Shown here in pieces: positions 7,828 through 16,003 of a stretch of DNA of 64,000 nt. How positions within the stretch are numbered: the first letter of the stretch is position 1; every line of letters starts with the position of its first letter. The notes below the pieces were generated by a model. The model did not search any database. It was not told where the DNA came from and saw only the letters and a list, made by a program, of their open reading frames with translations. Source of the stretch: HXMU1420-2 sp040830545 (lineage in GTDB: Bacteria > Pseudomonadota > Alphaproteobacteria > Rhodobacterales > Rhodobacteraceae); contig JBFOMB010000002.1 in NCBI GenBank assembly GCA_040830545.1, positions 1-64,000 of the forward strand, written 5' to 3'. Made by a program: the position numbers and the translations under genes.

Positions 7828-9537
7828 ATGAGCAGCAATCTGGTCCCGGTGCCGGAACTTTATGTATCTTATGACTCTGCCCTCAAGCTGAAAGACGAGG
7901 CCGGCCAACTGGTCAGCCACGACCTGACACCGCGCCAGATCTGCGATCTGGAACTGCTGATGAACGGTGGGTTCCAGCCGCTCAAGGGGTTTCTGGGCGA
8001 GGCCGACTATGACAGCGTCGTGGACAACATGCGGCTTGCGGATGGAACGCTGTGGCCGATGCCAATCACCCTGGACGTGTCCGAAGACTTTGCCAACAGT
8101 CTGGAAATCGGTCAGGACATCGCGCTGCGCGATCAGGAGGGCGTGATCCTTGGCACCATGACCGTGACGGATCGCTGGACGCCCAACAAATCGCGCGAGG
8201 CGGAAAAGGTGTTTGGCGCGGATGACATTGCGCATCCGGCGGTGAACTACCTGCATCACACGGCGGGCAAGGTCTATCTGGGTGGCCCGGTGACCGGCAT
8301 CCAACAACCTGTGCACTATGATTTCCGCGGGCGTCGCGACACGCCAAACGAACTGCGTGCCTTGTTTCGCAAGCTGGGCTGGCGCAAGGTCGTGGCCTTC
8401 CAGACCCGCAACCCGCTGCATCGTGCGCATCAGGAACTGACCTTCCGCGCGGCCAAGGAAGCACAAGCGAACCTGCTGATCCACCCGGTTGTCGGCATGA
8501 CCAAACCCGGCGACATTGATCACTTCACCCGCGTGCGGTGTTACGAGGCGGTGCTGGATCAATACCCGGCTTCCACCACCTCGATGAGCCTGCTCAACCT
8601 CGCCATGCGCATGGCCGGCCCGCGTGAAGCTGTCTGGCACGGCCTTATCCGCAAGAACCACGGCTGTACCCATTTCATTGTGGGCCGTGACCACGCCGGG
8701 CCTGGCAAAAACTCGGCAGGTGAAGATTTCTACGGGCCCTATGACGCGCAGGATCTGTTCCGCGAGCATCAGGAAGAAATCGGCATCGAAATGGTCGATT
8801 TCAAACAAATGGTCTATGTGCAGGAACGCGCCCAATACGAACCGGCGGACGAAATCCACGACAAGGACAACGTCACGATCCTGAACATTTCAGGCACGGA
8901 ACTGCGGCGTCGTCTGTCCGAAGGGCTGGAAATCCCGGAATGGTTTTCCTTCCCTCAGGTGGTGTCGGAACTGCGCAAGACGCGTCCGCCGCGTTCGCAG
9001 CAGGGCTTTACCGTGTTCTTCACCGGTTTCTCCGGCTCGGGCAAATCCACCATCGCCAACGCGTTGATGGTGAAGCTGATGGAGATGGGCGGTCGTCCTG
9101 TTACCCTGCTGGACGGTGACATCGTGCGGAAGAACCTGTCGTCGGAACTGGGCTTCTCCAAGGAACACCGCGACCTCAACATCCGCCGCATCGGCTATGT
9201 CGCGTCCGAGATCACAAAGAACGGCGGTATCGCGATCTGCGCGCCAATTGCGCCCTATGCTACGACCCGCCGCGCGGTGCGCGAGGACATCGAGGCGTTT
9301 GGTGCCTTCTGCGAAGTGCATGTTGCAACCTCCATCGAGGAGTGCGAACGCCGCGACCGCAAGGGCCTGTACAAGCTGGCGCGCGAAGGCAAAATCAAGG
9401 AGTTCACTGGCATCTCGGACCCTTATGACGTGCCCGAAGATCCCGAACTGCGCGTTGAGACCGAAAACGTGGATGTGGACACCTGCGCGCATCAGGTGCT
9501 GCTGAAACTGGAAAGCATGGGTCTGATCAGCGCCTGA
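7828..9537 (+). CDS. sat/cysC: Bifunctional sulfate adenylyltransferase / adenylylsulfate kinase
   Basis: A 569-residue fusion that turns sulfate and ATP into APS and then PAPS, the entry to assimilatory sulfate reduction and sulfation. The N-terminal ATP sulfurylase carries QTRNPLHRAH (192-201) and the GRDHAGPG motif. The C-terminal APS kinase carries Walker A GFSGSGKST (400-408), DGDIVRKNL and FTGISDPY. ATG codons at 7822 and 7828 and a GTG at 7810 compete; the 7828 start gives the usual SNLxPxPELYVSY beginning. A perfect 14-bp hairpin follows the gene. No cysH, cysI or cysG lies nearby. Confidence 0.95.
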   Translation: MSSNLVPVPELYVSYDSALKLKDEAGQLVSHDLTPRQICDLELLMNGGFQPLKGFLGEADYDSVVDNMRLADGTLWPMPITLDVSEDFANSLEIGQDIALRDQEGVILGTMTVTDRWTPNKSREAEKVFGADDIAHPAVNYLHHTAGKVYLGGPVTGIQQPVHYDFRGRRDTPNELRALFRKLGWRKVVAFQTRNPLHRAHQELTFRAAKEAQANLLIHPVVGMTKPGDIDHFTRVRCYEAVLDQYPASTTSMSLLNLAMRMAGPREAVWHGLIRKNHGCTHFIVGRDHAGPGKNSAGEDFYGPYDAQDLFREHQEEIGIEMVDFKQMVYVQERAQYEPADEIHDKDNVTILNISGTELRRRLSEGLEIPEWFSFPQVVSELRKTRPPRSQQGFTVFFTGFSGSGKSTIANALMVKLMEMGGRPVTLLDGDIVRKNLSSELGFSKEHRDLNIRRIGYVASEITKNGGIAICAPIAPYATTRRAVREDIEAFGAFCEVHVATSIEECERRDRKGLYKLAREGKIKEFTGISDPYDVPEDPELRVETENVDVDTCAHQVLLKLESMGLISA

Positions 9538-9551
9538 ACCGTATGAATGAC

Positions 9552-9587
9552 CGACACAGGGCGCGTGAAACACCGCGCCCTGTGTCG
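9552..9587 (+). terminator. Perfect 14-bp hairpin after sat/cysC
   Basis: Arms cgacacagggcgcg and its exact complement are separated by the 8-nt loop tgaaacac, starting 14 nt after the stop. There is no T-run, so it may act with Rho or as a 3' stabiliser. It separates sat/cysC from the glycan-type operon. Confidence 0.65.
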
Positions 9588-9664
9588 CGTGTGGATCAGC
9601 TGCGCCTTGCCCGACCCCCGAACCCTGCCTAGGATCATTCCAACCGGAGGCAGAGCAGCCTGAC

Positions 9665-10726
9665 ATGACCCAAAGCCCCTATTCCAACCGCCCCGCGAAC
9701 CGTTTCTGGCGCAGCGCCGTGGCTGAAACCAGCCCGCTGGAGTTGCGCGACATCTACAAGAAACGCTGGGACATCGAACCGGATTGGCAAATCGCGACCG
9801 CGGGCAGTTGTTTTGCCCAGCACATCGCGCGTTACATGCGCAGTTCAGGTTACAAAGTGCTGGATGTAGAGCCGAAGCCCAACGGCCTGCCGGACGCGCT
9901 GGCCCCACAATTCGGGTACCAAATCTATTCTGCCCGCTACGGCAATATCTACACCGCACGCCAATTGCTGCAACTGGTGCGCGAGGCGGTGGATGGCGAC
10001 CGCCCCGCTGACCTCGCCTGGGAGAAAGACGGACGATTTTTTGACAGCCAGCGCCCGAATATCGAACCCAACGGGTTCGACAGCACAGCAGAACTGCTGG
10101 ACCACCGCGCCTATCACATCGCGCAGGTCCGCCGCATGTTGACGGAAATGGACCTGCTGGTTTTCACGCTGGGCCTAACGGAAACCTGGCAACACACATC
10201 CAGCGGTACTGTTTTCCCCACGGCGCCGGGCACGATAGCGGGACAATTCGATCCGGCACTCTATCACTTCCGCAATTTCACCTTTGCCGAGGTGCATCAG
10301 GACCTGTGCGAAGTGTTCAACATTCTGGACCGGCTCCGGGACAAACCGTTGCACGTGATGCTGACTGTGTCCCCGGTGCCGCTGACCGCGACAGCCGAGG
10401 AACGCCATGTTCTGCAATCCAGCACCTATTCCAAATCCGTGCTGCGGGCTGTGGCAGGGCAAATTCAGGCCGAACGCGAGAATGTGGATTACTTCCCATC
10501 TTACGAAATCGTCACAAACCCGGCGGCACGCGGCGTGTTTTATGCCGCCAACCTGCGCTCGGTCACATCCGCCGGTGTGGACACGGTCATGAAATCCTTC
10601 TTCGCGGCCCACGGCTCTGAAACGCCAGCACCCAAGGCCGACACAGCGCATATTGACACAGCAGACGAAGGCGACGGTGACGACGTGATCTGCGAAGATG
10701 CGATGCTGGAGGCGTTTGGCAAATGA
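9665..10726 (+). CDS. GSCFA-domain protein
   Basis: 353 residues with the family-naming motif AGSCFAQHIA (GSCFA at 47-51). GSCFA is placed in the SGNH-hydrolase clan, and the Ser/Cys region matches block I of that fold. Biochemistry is sparse; many members sit in surface-polysaccharide loci, so an acyl esterase or acyltransferase role on a glycan is plausible. No signal peptide or membrane segment is seen, so it should be cytoplasmic. It is the first of four same-strand genes and overlaps the next by ATGA (10723-10726). The family call is firm and the function is inference. Confidence 0.87.
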   Translation: MTQSPYSNRPANRFWRSAVAETSPLELRDIYKKRWDIEPDWQIATAGSCFAQHIARYMRSSGYKVLDVEPKPNGLPDALAPQFGYQIYSARYGNIYTARQLLQLVREAVDGDRPADLAWEKDGRFFDSQRPNIEPNGFDSTAELLDHRAYHIAQVRRMLTEMDLLVFTLGLTETWQHTSSGTVFPTAPGTIAGQFDPALYHFRNFTFAEVHQDLCEVFNILDRLRDKPLHVMLTVSPVPLTATAEERHVLQSSTYSKSVLRAVAGQIQAERENVDYFPSYEIVTNPAARGVFYAANLRSVTSAGVDTVMKSFFAAHGSETPAPKADTAHIDTADEGDGDDVICEDAMLEAFGK

Positions 10727-11481
10727 ACCGGGTCTGTATCATCGGCAACAGCCACTTGGGCGCATACAAACTGGCCATAGACGGCCCGGACATCCCAAAC
10801 GTGTCCGACAGGTTCGAGTTTGACACGTTCGGATCAATCCGCGCGTCGCTGAACCACACACGGATCATCAACGGCAAATTGGTCCCGCAGAAAAAAAACG
10901 TCACCGAGAACTTCCAAAAGACGTCAGGCGGGCAAAGCGAGATTGATCTGAAACGCTACTCGGCCTTTGTGATCACAGTGCGCAACTCTCCTTATTGGAT
11001 ACGCCCCTACCTGCTCGATACTCAGTTGGGACCTCTCTCCGATGCCATGGTCCAGGCGATACACACTGATTTTCTGGATGACTGGAGCATCCACCTGACT
11101 GCCAGCATCGCCGAAGCTGTTCCAAAAGCCCGAGTGTTTTTTGTAGGGCGTCCTTTCAACTCGGAAAGGGACTTCCTGGCCAAGCGTGTTTTACCTCAAT
11201 TGGAGGGGCCGGATGCCGTTGGCGCATCGGTTGTTTTGGACACGCTCATGATGCGCCTGTCTCGCGCCGTGCGAAACAGTGACCTTCCAGACAATGTGAC
11301 TTTGATGCGCGCGCCCGATCACCTGCTGGACGATAGCAAACTATTCACGCGGGCCAAGTATTCGCGAGGTGCCGCGGATGCCCAGACCGGAATGCGTCAA
11401 GTGTTCAAAGAAGACGACACACAGCACATGAACGGGGTCTATGGCGCTGAGATGTTGCAACATATGCTGAGCGGCCTGTGA
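10723..11481 (+). CDS. SGNH-like protein of unknown function
   Basis: 252 residues that I cannot assign to a named family. The N-terminus reads IIGNSHLGAYK with Ser10 and His11, resembling block I of SGNH/GDSL enzymes. Near the C-terminus D232-T-Q-H235 followed by MNGVYGAEML fits the DxxH block V. Together they suggest a Ser-Asp-His triad and an O-acyl esterase or transferase. No signal peptide is present. It overlaps the GSCFA gene by 4 nt and lies 3 nt before the first GT10 gene, so it is part of one operon. Confidence 0.72.
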   Translation: MNRVCIIGNSHLGAYKLAIDGPDIPNVSDRFEFDTFGSIRASLNHTRIINGKLVPQKKNVTENFQKTSGGQSEIDLKRYSAFVITVRNSPYWIRPYLLDTQLGPLSDAMVQAIHTDFLDDWSIHLTASIAEAVPKARVFFVGRPFNSERDFLAKRVLPQLEGPDAVGASVVLDTLMMRLSRAVRNSDLPDNVTLMRAPDHLLDDSKLFTRAKYSRGAADAQTGMRQVFKEDDTQHMNGVYGAEMLQHMLSGL

Positions 11482-11484
11482 CCT

Positions 11485-12621
11485 GTGTTAGACTCGAACC
11501 CGCCCCCTGATACCCGGCACATTCGGGCGCATGTGTTCACTGACACAGACCCGCTGCACTTCCTGAAACAGTTTCCAGGGAGGTCGCCTGAACTGGACGG
11601 GGTGAGTTTCACTTTTGGCCTGTCTGTCCCACCAGACGGCATCGACGTATTGATCGTCTATAACCGCGCGTCCTACACGCTGCGCACCCCACTGCCCCGC
11701 GCGCGCACCGCGTTTGTCGCGGCGGAACCTGATGTGATCCATCCATACAAGACGCGGTACTTGAACCAGTACGGCATCGTCGTGTCGGTTGGCGACGCAT
11801 CGCTCGACACCGAAAAATGGCAAACCGCAACCTGCTGGTATTGGTTCGCTGGCATCAACTTCGAAAAGCCGATCGAAGACATGCGCGGCTATGATTTCTT
11901 CGCGCCGCTTAAACCGGGCGAAAAGCAGGACAAAATTTCAGTTGTGACCTCCAGCAAGGTTTTCACGCCGTACCATCGCAAAAGGGTTGAGTTTCTAAAC
12001 ACGTTGAAAGAGCTGATCCCGGAGCATCTGGAAATCTTCGGCCGTGGGTATCGAAGTGTTGCGGACAAGGCGGACGCCTTGCTGCCCTACCGCTATCACC
12101 TTGCCATCGAAAACGGGGCGGGGCCGGACACATGGACAGAGAAACTGGCGGACAGCTACCTGTGCTGGGCGATTCCATTTTACGCTGGCTGCACCAATTT
12201 GGGCCGCTACTTTCCGCCGGACAGCGCTGTGGTCGTGGACCTTGATGCGCCCGAGGCCGAGGCGCGCCGAATGGTTGAGATGATGCAAAACCGGCTGTGG
12301 CAGGCGCGCCTGAACGCATTGACTGAGGCACGGCGCGTGATTTTGGAACAGCAGAATATCGCGCGGTTGTTTGTCCGTCTGGCCCACACTCTGGCCAAAT
12401 CTCAGGACGAACCAAAGGCCCGACATACGCTGTGGTCCGAACGCAGCTTCCGCCCTGAACCCGGCACGCGTGGCAGCTATGGTGAGTTCCTGCTCCGAAA
12501 CCTTGCCCTGACCGTCGCGCCGAATATCGAGCTGCGCAGCCATAATCTGCGCAAACGGATCGAAGCACAGCGCGCCGCACGTCGATTGGCGCGGCTGGAC
12601 AAGTCAGGCAATGCCCCCTAA
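11485..12621 (+). CDS. GT10-type (fucosyltransferase-like) glycosyltransferase, copy 1
   Basis: 378 residues from a GTG only 3 nt after the previous stop. The C-terminal half carries the family-10 donor-binding signature: HLAIENG (Glu209), then TWTEKL (Glu219, Lys220), WAIPFYAGC and DLDAPE. GT10 enzymes use GDP-fucose or a related GDP-sugar, retained as alpha-1,3 or alpha-1,4 linkages. The N-terminal half is divergent, as usual for the acceptor domain. The C-terminal tail is rich in Arg and Ala and could bind membrane, as in some bacterial GT10 enzymes. Donor and acceptor are unknown. Confidence 0.82.
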   Translation: MLDSNPPPDTRHIRAHVFTDTDPLHFLKQFPGRSPELDGVSFTFGLSVPPDGIDVLIVYNRASYTLRTPLPRARTAFVAAEPDVIHPYKTRYLNQYGIVVSVGDASLDTEKWQTATCWYWFAGINFEKPIEDMRGYDFFAPLKPGEKQDKISVVTSSKVFTPYHRKRVEFLNTLKELIPEHLEIFGRGYRSVADKADALLPYRYHLAIENGAGPDTWTEKLADSYLCWAIPFYAGCTNLGRYFPPDSAVVVDLDAPEAEARRMVEMMQNRLWQARLNALTEARRVILEQQNIARLFVRLAHTLAKSQDEPKARHTLWSERSFRPEPGTRGSYGEFLLRNLALTVAPNIELRSHNLRKRIEAQRAARRLARLDKSGNAP

Positions 12622-12659
12622 CCCGACCTTCTGATAACCTGTTTCTAAGAGGTCAGCCC

Positions 12660-13517
12660 ATGTCCGACCCCGCTGTCGGTTTCCTGGATCACGCGCGCAA
12701 ACTCGGCCCCAAGCCCGGCCGGTTTGCCTTGGATGACCTGATCTGGCCCTTAGGCCAGCCAGAGCGACTGCGCGGTGGAACCCTGCGCGACCTTGCGCCT
12801 TCTGATCACCTAGTTCTGCCTCCGCGAACCACAAACTATATTCGGCCCGGTTATGGTACGCGGGCCAAAACCTCGGTGATGGTGTTGGAACCTGAAATCG
12901 TGCAGGCCCGTCACATACCGCGTTTGCAGCGGTTTCACTGGCGGTTTCACCGGGTGCTGACCTACTATCCCGCTTTGCTAACCAGCCTGCCCAACGCGCT
13001 GTTTCTACCATTTGGCAGCACCTGGGTTCCGGAATGGCGCGACTTGCAGATTGAAAAGACACGGCTGATGTCCGTGATTGCCTCCGCCAAACGCAGCCAG
13101 CCTGGCCATTATCCACGACATTCGACGATTGCCTGGGCATTGGAAAACGGGATGGACCTGGACGCGCTCGGGGGTGGCTACAAACCGTTTGAACACAAGC
13201 GAGACGGGTTAGCGCCCTATATGTATTCGGTCGTGATTGAGAATGTTCGAGAAGAGAACTACTTCACCGAAAAACTGATCGACGCGATCCTGTGCGACAC
13301 GGTGCCGATCTATTGGGGATGTCCCAATATCGCGGATTTCTTGGACACGGGCGGGCTGATCCTGTGTGAGACCGAAAAGGATATTCGCGCGGCTGTACAA
13401 GGGGCGTCGATAGAGCAATACGCATCCCTGCTGCCGAAGCTCACAGCGATCAAAGAACAGGCCGACCATTGGGGCCGCACTTTTGAACGCGCCGCTTTGG
13501 CGTTGCTGGACACTTGA
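12660..13517 (+). CDS. GT10-type glycosyltransferase, copy 2
   Basis: 285 residues with the same signature as its neighbour: SVVIENVREENYFTEKL (Glu194, Glu204, Lys205), then CDTVPIYWGCPNI and FLDTGGLI. Outside this motif the two proteins differ strongly, so this is an old duplication or independent recruitment rather than a recent copy. It starts 38 nt after the first GT10 with aagaggt as a likely ribosome site. Last gene of the GSCFA/SGNH/GT10/GT10 group; it converges on phzF. A second sugar addition on the same glycan is the simplest reading. Confidence 0.82.
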   Translation: MSDPAVGFLDHARKLGPKPGRFALDDLIWPLGQPERLRGGTLRDLAPSDHLVLPPRTTNYIRPGYGTRAKTSVMVLEPEIVQARHIPRLQRFHWRFHRVLTYYPALLTSLPNALFLPFGSTWVPEWRDLQIEKTRLMSVIASAKRSQPGHYPRHSTIAWALENGMDLDALGGGYKPFEHKRDGLAPYMYSVVIENVREENYFTEKLIDAILCDTVPIYWGCPNIADFLDTGGLILCETEKDIRAAVQGASIEQYASLLPKLTAIKEQADHWGRTFERAALALLDT

Positions 13518-13540
13518 GCGGCAGAAGACGAACTGCCTCC

Positions 13541-14422
13541 CTACCCTGGCAGGTTAACGTCACCACTCATCAGCACAAACCCCGCGCCCGTGACGCGCAC
13601 GCCTTCGATCTGGTCGGCACTTCCCACGCGCGTCACGCGGGCTTGCCCGGGCCGGCCCATCCAATGTCCCTGTTCCGCGACGAAACTGTCCTGTTGCATC
13701 AGCCCGTTATGCCACAGATAGCTGGCCATCGCGCCGGTTGCCGAACCGGTAAACGGATCCTCTGGCGGGCTGGGCGGGGCCAGCAAAAGACGAGAAAAGG
13801 TCTGTCCAGCCTCGGTTGCACCCTGAAGGGTGACCAAAAACGGCTCTGCCATATCGGACCCGCTGTAACCACCCGCCTTAGCCAACCGCTCCAGAGCCAG
13901 AACGTCCACGCTCGCACGGCGCAAGGCATCATGGTCGCGCAAGACGGTGATGCAGAACGGCAAACCGGTTGAGACGAATTGCGGGGGCGAGATGATGTCA
14001 TCCACTTCCAACCCCACAGCTGCAGCGACCAGCGCGGGATCAGAGCTTTGCCCGAACTCCGGCGCGACCTGTGTCATTTCGAATTGGCCGTCAGCTGTCA
14101 CCGTGACCGGAATCAACCCGGCACCCGTTTCCAAAACGATCCTGTCTCCCCTGAACAGCCCACGCGACCGCAACGCGGTCACCGTGGCAATCGTTGGATG
14201 ACCCGCAAACGGTATCTCCCGACTCGCTAGGAAATACCGGACCTTTACATCCGCAATGTCTGACGGACCGGTGAACGTGCACTCGACCAAAGAGGTTTCG
14301 CGTACGAACCCCATACACACGTCATCTGCTAACCCCGCCCCATCATGGACAACAGCGCAGCCATTGCCGCCAAAGGCGCGGTCAGAAAACGCGTCGACCC
14401 AGTCGAAGTTGTAGCTGGTCAA
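13541..14422 (-). CDS. PhzF-family isomerase-like protein
   Basis: 293-residue PhzF/YddE family protein with the diaminopimelate-epimerase-like fold. Signatures are DAFSDRAFGGNGCAVV at the N-terminus, candidate catalytic Glu42 in RETSLVEC, FAGHPTIATV and DPFTGSATGAMASYL. No other phenazine genes are present, so phenazine synthesis is unlikely and the substrate is unknown. Its ATG overlaps the DUF1150 stop by 4 nt, so it is the third gene of a heat-shock-type operon with Hsp20 and DUF1150. Confidence 0.92.
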   Translation of the reverse strand: MTSYNFDWVDAFSDRAFGGNGCAVVHDGAGLADDVCMGFVRETSLVECTFTGPSDIADVKVRYFLASREIPFAGHPTIATVTALRSRGLFRGDRIVLETGAGLIPVTVTADGQFEMTQVAPEFGQSSDPALVAAAVGLEVDDIISPPQFVSTGLPFCITVLRDHDALRRASVDVLALERLAKAGGYSGSDMAEPFLVTLQGATEAGQTFSRLLLAPPSPPEDPFTGSATGAMASYLWHNGLMQQDSFVAEQGHWMGRPGQARVTRVGSADQIEGVRVTGAGFVLMSGDVNLPG

Positions 14423-14643
14423 TGTACGGCGACCGGTGCCAGATCATGCTGGCGGGCCAGCACAAAGGCCATGCGGCGATCCGCAACCAATGCCAGCTGC
14501 TCACCTTGCGCGTTGTGCACGGAATAGAGCTGCTCCAAGTCCCCGGCGTTTTCCTGAACCTCGGTTGGCAGGTCGGCAACATCCACGGTTTTCACATAGA
14601 CGATCTTGCCTTCATCCTGTCCGAAATCAAATGGTGTCTGCAT
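14419..14643 (-). CDS. DUF1150 family protein
   Basis: 74-residue acidic protein (MQTPFDFGQDEGKIVYVKTV start) of the DUF1150 family, which in alphaproteobacteria typically lies beside a small heat-shock gene, as here (5 nt after hsp20). No signal peptide, metal motif or membrane helix. A stress-linked helper role is inferred only from this gene order. It overlaps phzF by 4 nt. Confidence 0.85.
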   Translation of the reverse strand: MQTPFDFGQDEGKIVYVKTVDVADLPTEVQENAGDLEQLYSVHNAQGEQLALVADRRMAFVLARQHDLAPVAVH

Positions 14644-14648
14644 GACGT

Positions 14649-15062
14649 TTACCCCTTCTTGATCGAGATTTTCTGAACCACGGCTTCCGGTACGGCCCGT
14701 GTCAGGTCCACGTGCAAAAGCCCGTTTTCCATCACCGCCTCGCCCACTTCGACGCCATCGGCCAAAACGAAACTGCGCTGAAATTGCCGCGCTGCGATGC
14801 CACGATGCAGAAACACGCGCCCGGCGCTGTCATCGGTCTGACGTCCGCGAATGACCAACTGGCGGTCTTCCAGCGTGATGGCCAGATCCTCCTCTGCAAA
14901 CCCGGCCACGGCCAAGGTAATGCGATAGGAATTGTCCGATGTCTGTTCGATATTGTACGGTGGGTAGCCCTCGTTCCCGGATTTGGCGGTGCGTTCCAGC
15001 AGGCGTTCCAGCTGGTCGAACCCCAAAAGCTGCGGGTGGGTCCCCAGGGATAGTTTTGTCAT
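14649..15062 (-). CDS. Small heat-shock protein, Hsp20/IbpA family
   Basis: 137-residue ATP-independent holdase. The alpha-crystallin domain begins near PPYNIEQTSDNSYRITLAVAGF and contains EDRQLVIRGRQ, FLHRGIAARQFQRSF and the C-terminal MENGLLHVDL. The start at 15062 has aaagga upstream; the longer frame to 15149 is excluded because a heat-shock-type promoter lies inside it (15122-15150). First gene of a leftward operon with DUF1150 and phzF. Confidence 0.94.
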   Translation of the reverse strand: MTKLSLGTHPQLLGFDQLERLLERTAKSGNEGYPPYNIEQTSDNSYRITLAVAGFAEEDLAITLEDRQLVIRGRQTDDSAGRVFLHRGIAARQFQRSFVLADGVEVGEAVMENGLLHVDLTRAVPEAVVQKISIKKG

Positions 15063-15121
15063 CGACACGTCCTTTGAAAGCGACGGGTTGGGCGGTCCCT
15101 TCTGGCAACCGCATGGAAAGA

Positions 15122-15150
15122 ATATGGGCAGGAAGACGCCGATTAACAAG
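15122..15150 (-). promoter_or_regulatory. RpoH (sigma-32)-type promoter of the hsp20 operon
   Basis: On the minus strand a -35 CTTGTT is followed by exactly 17 nt and a -10 CCATAT. This fits the alphaproteobacterial heat-shock promoter form CTTGnn-N17/18-CCATAT. The predicted start lies about 50 nt before the hsp20 ATG, leaving a short leader. Seen in sequence; sigma-factor use is inferred. Confidence 0.68.
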
Positions 15151-15215
15151 GGCTAGGCGAAACCGGCCAATCGGAGTATTCTGTGTCCGTCTGCCAATTC
15201 TACGGAACCAGAGCC

Positions 15216-15440
15216 ATGAACGCGCCAAGCGACCTCGCCATGAAAAGCGATGACGTCCTGAGGGTCGAGCTGGAGGTGTTTCGCCGCCAGCACCGTGACC
15301 TGGACGAAGCGATTTCCGCGTTGGCTGAAAAGGCGACGGCCGACCAACTGACGCTGCAGCGGCTGAAAAAGCAGAAGCTGCGACTGAAGGACCAGATCGC
15401 GTTGATTGAAGACCGGTTGTTGCCCGATATCATCGCCTGA
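15216..15440 (+). CDS. YdcH family protein (DUF465)
   Basis: 74 residues, mostly charged helix, matching DUF465/YdcH: LEVFRRQHRDLDEAI followed by LKKQKLRLKDQIALIEDRLLP. These small coiled-coil proteins are widespread in Proteobacteria and have no assigned activity. I prefer the ATG at 15216 over the upstream GTG-type start because homologues begin near there. It is followed 74 nt later by purE but need not share its transcript. Confidence 0.85.
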   Translation: MNAPSDLAMKSDDVLRVELEVFRRQHRDLDEAISALAEKATADQLTLQRLKKQKLRLKDQIALIEDRLLPDIIA

Positions 15441-15514
15441 GCTGCGCGAAACCGTTGCCTGTGCGACGCAGCCCGCTATAGTGCGCGCTCTTTGAAAGCC
15501 GAGGCAATTTCGCG

Positions 15515-16003
15515 ATGCAGACACCTCCTGTCGGGATCATCATGGGGAGCCAGTCCGACTGGCCCACGATGAAAGAGGCCGCCACCGTTCTGGACGAACT
15601 GGGTGTGGCCTATGAAACGCGGATCGTGTCTGCGCATCGCACGCCGGATCGGTTGTGGGACTATGGCAAAACCGCTGTGTCGCGTGGATTGCAGGTGATC
15701 ATCGCAGGCGCTGGCGGTGCTGCGCATCTGCCGGGCATGATGGCGTCGAAAACCCGTGTGCCGGTGATTGGCGTGCCGGTTCAGACGCGCGCGCTGTCCG
15801 GCGTCGATTCACTCTATTCCATCCTGCAAATGCCGCGAGGGTTCCCTGTTGCAACCATGGCGATTGGTGCGGCTGGGGCCAAGAATGCTGGCCTGATGGC
15901 CGCTGGCATCCTCGCCTTACAGGACGCTGCTTTGGCCGAGCGTCTGGATGCCTGGCGCGCGGCGCTGTCTGCTTCCATCCCCGAGGAGCCGACCGATGAC
16001 TGA
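15515..16003 (+). CDS. purE: 5-(carboxyamino)imidazole ribonucleotide mutase
   Basis: 162-residue class I PurE, which converts N5-CAIR to CAIR in de novo purine synthesis. Substrate loop GSQSDWP (11-17), catalytic SAHRTPDR with His41, and the central GAGGAAHLPGM motif are all intact. The gene overlaps purK by 8 nt, the common purEK arrangement, so translation is coupled. Confidence 0.97.
   Translation: MQTPPVGIIMGSQSDWPTMKEAATVLDELGVAYETRIVSAHRTPDRLWDYGKTAVSRGLQVIIAGAGGAAHLPGMMASKTRVPVIGVPVQTRALSGVDSLYSILQMPRGFPVATMAIGAAGAKNAGLMAAGILALQDAALAERLDAWRAALSASIPEEPTDD

Noticed and set aside
13541..14422. Phenazine biosynthesis
   Set aside because: PhzF homologues are widespread outside phenazine clusters and no other phz genes are present.
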